Positions 62,301 through 64,000 of a stretch of DNA of 64,000 bases are shown here, in pieces. Where the stretch lies: contig CALYLW010000060.1 in the NCBI GenBank assembly GCA_944989445.1, forward strand, positions 1,739,959 to 1,803,958, in the 5' to 3' direction. A model generated the notes under the pieces. That model was given only the letters and a program-made list of their open reading frames with translations, did no database searches and had not been told where the DNA came from. The position numbers and the translations under genes were made by a program. Positions within the stretch are counted from its first letter, which is position 1, and the number at the start of each line of letters is the position of its first letter. This DNA comes from Ampullaceana balthica (taxonomy: Eukaryota; Mollusca; Gastropoda; Lymnaeidae).

Positions 62301-63738
62301 ACAACATTGTATGAGGGAAACATTGTATGAGGACAACATTGTATGAGGGAAACATTGTATGAGGACAACATTGTATGAGAACAACATTGTATGAGGGAAA
62401 CATTGTATGAGGACAACATTGTATGAGGGAAACATTGTATGAGGACAACATTGTATGAGGGAAACATTGTATGAGAACAACATTGTATGAGGGAAACATT
62501 GGATGAGGGAAACATTGTATGAGGGAAACATTGTATGAGGACAACATTGTATGAGGGAAACATTGTATGAGAACAACATTGTATGAGGGAAACATTGTAT
62601 GAGAACAACATTGTATGAGATCAACATTGTATGAGGACAACATGGTATGAGAACAACATTGTATGAGGACAACATTGTATGAGGGAAACATTGTATGAGG
62701 ACAACATTGTATGAGGACAACATTGTATGAGGGAAACATTGTATGAGGACAACATTGTATGAGGGAATCATTGTATGAGGACAACATTGTATGAGGACAA
62801 CATTGTATGAGGACAACATTGTATGAGGACAACATTGTATGAGAACAATATTGTATGAGGGAAACTTTGTATGAGAACAACATTGTATGAGGGAAACATT
62901 GTATGAGGACAACATTGTATGAGGACAACATTGTATGAGAACAACATTGTATGAGGACAACATTGTATGAGGGAAACATTGTATGAGAACAACATTGTAT
63001 GAGGGAAACATTGTATGAGGACAACATTGTATGAGAACAACATTGTATGAGGGAAACATTGTATGAGAACAACATTGTATGAGGGAAACATTGTATGAGA
63101 ACAACATTGTAAGAGGGAAACATTGTATGAGGACAACATTGTATGAGGACAACATTGTGTGAGAACAACATTGTATGAAGGAAACATTGTATGAGAACAA
63201 CATTGTAGGAGGGAAACATTGTATGAGGGAAACATTGTATGAGGACAACATTGTATGAGGGAAACATTGTATGAGAACAATATTGTATGAGGGAAACATT
63301 GTATGAGGGAAACATTGTATGAGGGAAACATTGTATGAGGACAACATTGTATGAGGGAAACATTGTATGAGAACAATATTGTATGAGGGAAACATTGTAT
63401 GAGGGAAACATTGTATGAGGGAAACATTGTATGAGGGAAACATTGTATGAGGGAAACATTGTATGAGGACAACATTGTATGAGGACAACATAGTATGAAG
63501 ACAACATTGTATGAGGACAACATTGTATGAGGGAAACATTGTATGAGGACAGCATTTTATGAGTCAATTCAAGTAACCCGGGTTAATGACAATGTCTGCT
63601 GTTTTATTCTAAGACAACAAAAGTGGAACTGATGTTTACAAAATAGCAGACAATATTTTACCAAGGCGATCTATTTCCTCGTCCAACACAGTTTCCATGA
63701 CAACAAGCGAATGTAAATATTCAACATGGCTGAAGTGT
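58638..63738 (-). CDS. Gene 2 (partial): unrecognised helical/coiled-coil protein
   Basis: Minus-strand exons in phase: 63738-63662, 60163-60006 and 59372 down to a stop near 58638. The first two give HFSHVEYLHSLVVMETVLDE, EIDRLE, then SEYDWDRQKMIYLQALECD and a charged heptad-like run, LVRLEEKLWKCQELIKVYRK. The last exon continues VLFDLVTSQHHKYLEM and then becomes low-complexity and basic. The 5' part lies beyond the window. No catalytic motif is visible. The helical part suggests a structural or cytoskeletal protein, but that is only an impression and I cannot name the family. Its main intron is filled by a 2.8-kb 16-bp satellite. Confidence 0.65.
59480..59612. repeat. About 41-bp tandem repeat, 3 copies
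   Basis: Unit catcagatagttcatgatag plus tacagatttttcatgataata, located in a gene 2 intron. Confidence 0.85.
60006..60163 (-). CDS. Gene 2 internal exon, helical
   Basis: Fifty-two codons, from SEYDWDRQKM to LLHDTFDEKL, with acceptor ttattccag and donor TTG|GTGAGT. It joins in phase to both neighbouring exons. It is charged and leucine-rich with spacing compatible with a coiled coil, and has no Pro or Gly. Confidence 0.75.
60461..60610 (+). mobile_element. 5'-truncated SINE copy 3
   Basis: Only the 3' half is present (ggctgggcattgcgtggaac through gaaggagtgtttgtatagat). The tRNA-like head is missing. It is diverged from copies 1 and 2 and lies in an intron of gene 2. Confidence 0.75.
60748..63553. 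repeat. 2.8-kb satellite of 16-bp units, about 175 copies
   Basis: Unit gtatgagggaaacatt with the alternatives gaggacaac and gagaacaac at the variable centre. The rare variant ttggatgagg recurs at about 61828 and 62500, near 672 bp or 42 units apart, hinting at higher-order duplication. Minus-strand frames of 246-952 codons are artefacts of the stop-free unit. It fills an intron of gene 2. Confidence 0.96.
63662..63738 (-). CDS. Gene 2 internal exon (upstream-most one seen)
   Basis: It reads HFSHVEYLHSLVVMETVLDE then EIDRL, between a ctttcag acceptor and CTTG|GTAAAA. Only this frame is open. A second acceptor (cacttcag) lies 9 bp inside, so a NAGNAG-like choice is possible. A further exon may end near 63961 at gtctg|gtcagt, but joining it to the outer acceptor makes a stop, so I did not include it. 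Confidence 0.65.
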
Positions 63739-64000
63739 CTGAAAGAAAATACAAAATAAAATATAAATTCATTATTTGTTCAGATTTAACATCTTCAGAG
63801 ATACATGTCCATCTACAGATTTAAAAAAAAATTTTTAAAAACACTTTTGGCTTTCTCTGTGATCTTTGGTTTCTGTATAATAATGGCTTTCTTTGAGATA
63901 CTGGCTTTCTTTGGGATACTGGCTTTCTTTGAAATACATGTACTGGCTTTCTCTATGAACTGACCAGACCGTACCACGATTCTCACTACCGACATTGAAC
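63739..64000. other. Gene 2 intron and window edge
   Basis: A short imperfect repeat (ctggctttctttgagatact) at 63840-63955. On the minus strand an exon could end near 63961 (gtctg|gtcagt), but it cannot be confirmed at the window edge. Confidence 0.35.

Noticed and set aside
60655..63567. Minus-strand open frames up to 952 codons
   Set aside because: A product of the stop-free 16-bp unit inside a gene 2 intron.

Overview
This is a eukaryotic, intron-rich and extremely repeat-rich window. I think it comes from a lophotrochozoan and most probably a mollusc. The reasons are long introns, tRNA-derived SINEs, decayed non-LTR retrotransposons, hAT and pogo-like DNA transposon remnants, palindromic foldback elements, and an exceptional density of private minisatellites. 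That assignment is inference; nothing in the window fixes the species. No bacterial-type operons, rRNA genes, functional tRNAs or CRISPR arrays are visible. The very long open frames (18.7-22.97 kb, 60.7-63.55 kb, 51.9-52.5 kb, 6.4-7.4 kb and others) are translations of tandem repeats, not genes.

Two host genes can be assembled from splice-phase-consistent exons. Gene 1 (plus strand, 11933-47861, 13 exons including a 33-bp micro-exon) gives one uninterrupted 474-codon frame. The predicted protein has a short basic tail, one N-terminal membrane anchor, luminal-type N-glycosylation sequons, and a C-terminal domain with a GALT/HIT-superfamily layout: FNPL...KRP, then CDFC, then KDHDP, then HPHDQ. 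Gene 2 (minus strand, from beyond 63738 down to 58638, partial) encodes a helical, probably coiled-coil segment followed by a low-complexity basic tail. The two genes converge tail to tail across about 10.8 kb.

Layout: 1-11.9 kb is upstream flank with TGACGTCA-bearing inverted repeats, a 430-bp palindrome, five minisatellites and a 5'-truncated LINE that carries a MITE. 11.9-47.9 kb is gene 1. Its largest intron (13.2-32.4 kb) holds hAT-like MITEs, two more LINE copies, a 4.3-kb satellite with a 1058-bp higher-order period, and composite palindromic repeats. The later introns each carry a different minisatellite, many within about 0-40 bp of a splice site. 47.9-58.6 kb is intergenic, with a 56-bp and a 28-bp array and a hAT derivative that still shows a BED zinc finger. 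58.6-64 kb is gene 2, whose intron is filled by a 2.8-kb array of 16-bp units.

The most interesting points are: the membrane-anchored GALT-like gene; an intron whose 55-bp repeat multiplies the 3' splice site of the next exon tenfold in exact register; a 98-bp repeat that does the same for a 5' splice site; a SINE and LINE sharing a 3' tail; and an inverted-dimer retroelement with an 18-bp target duplication and hammerhead-like motifs.
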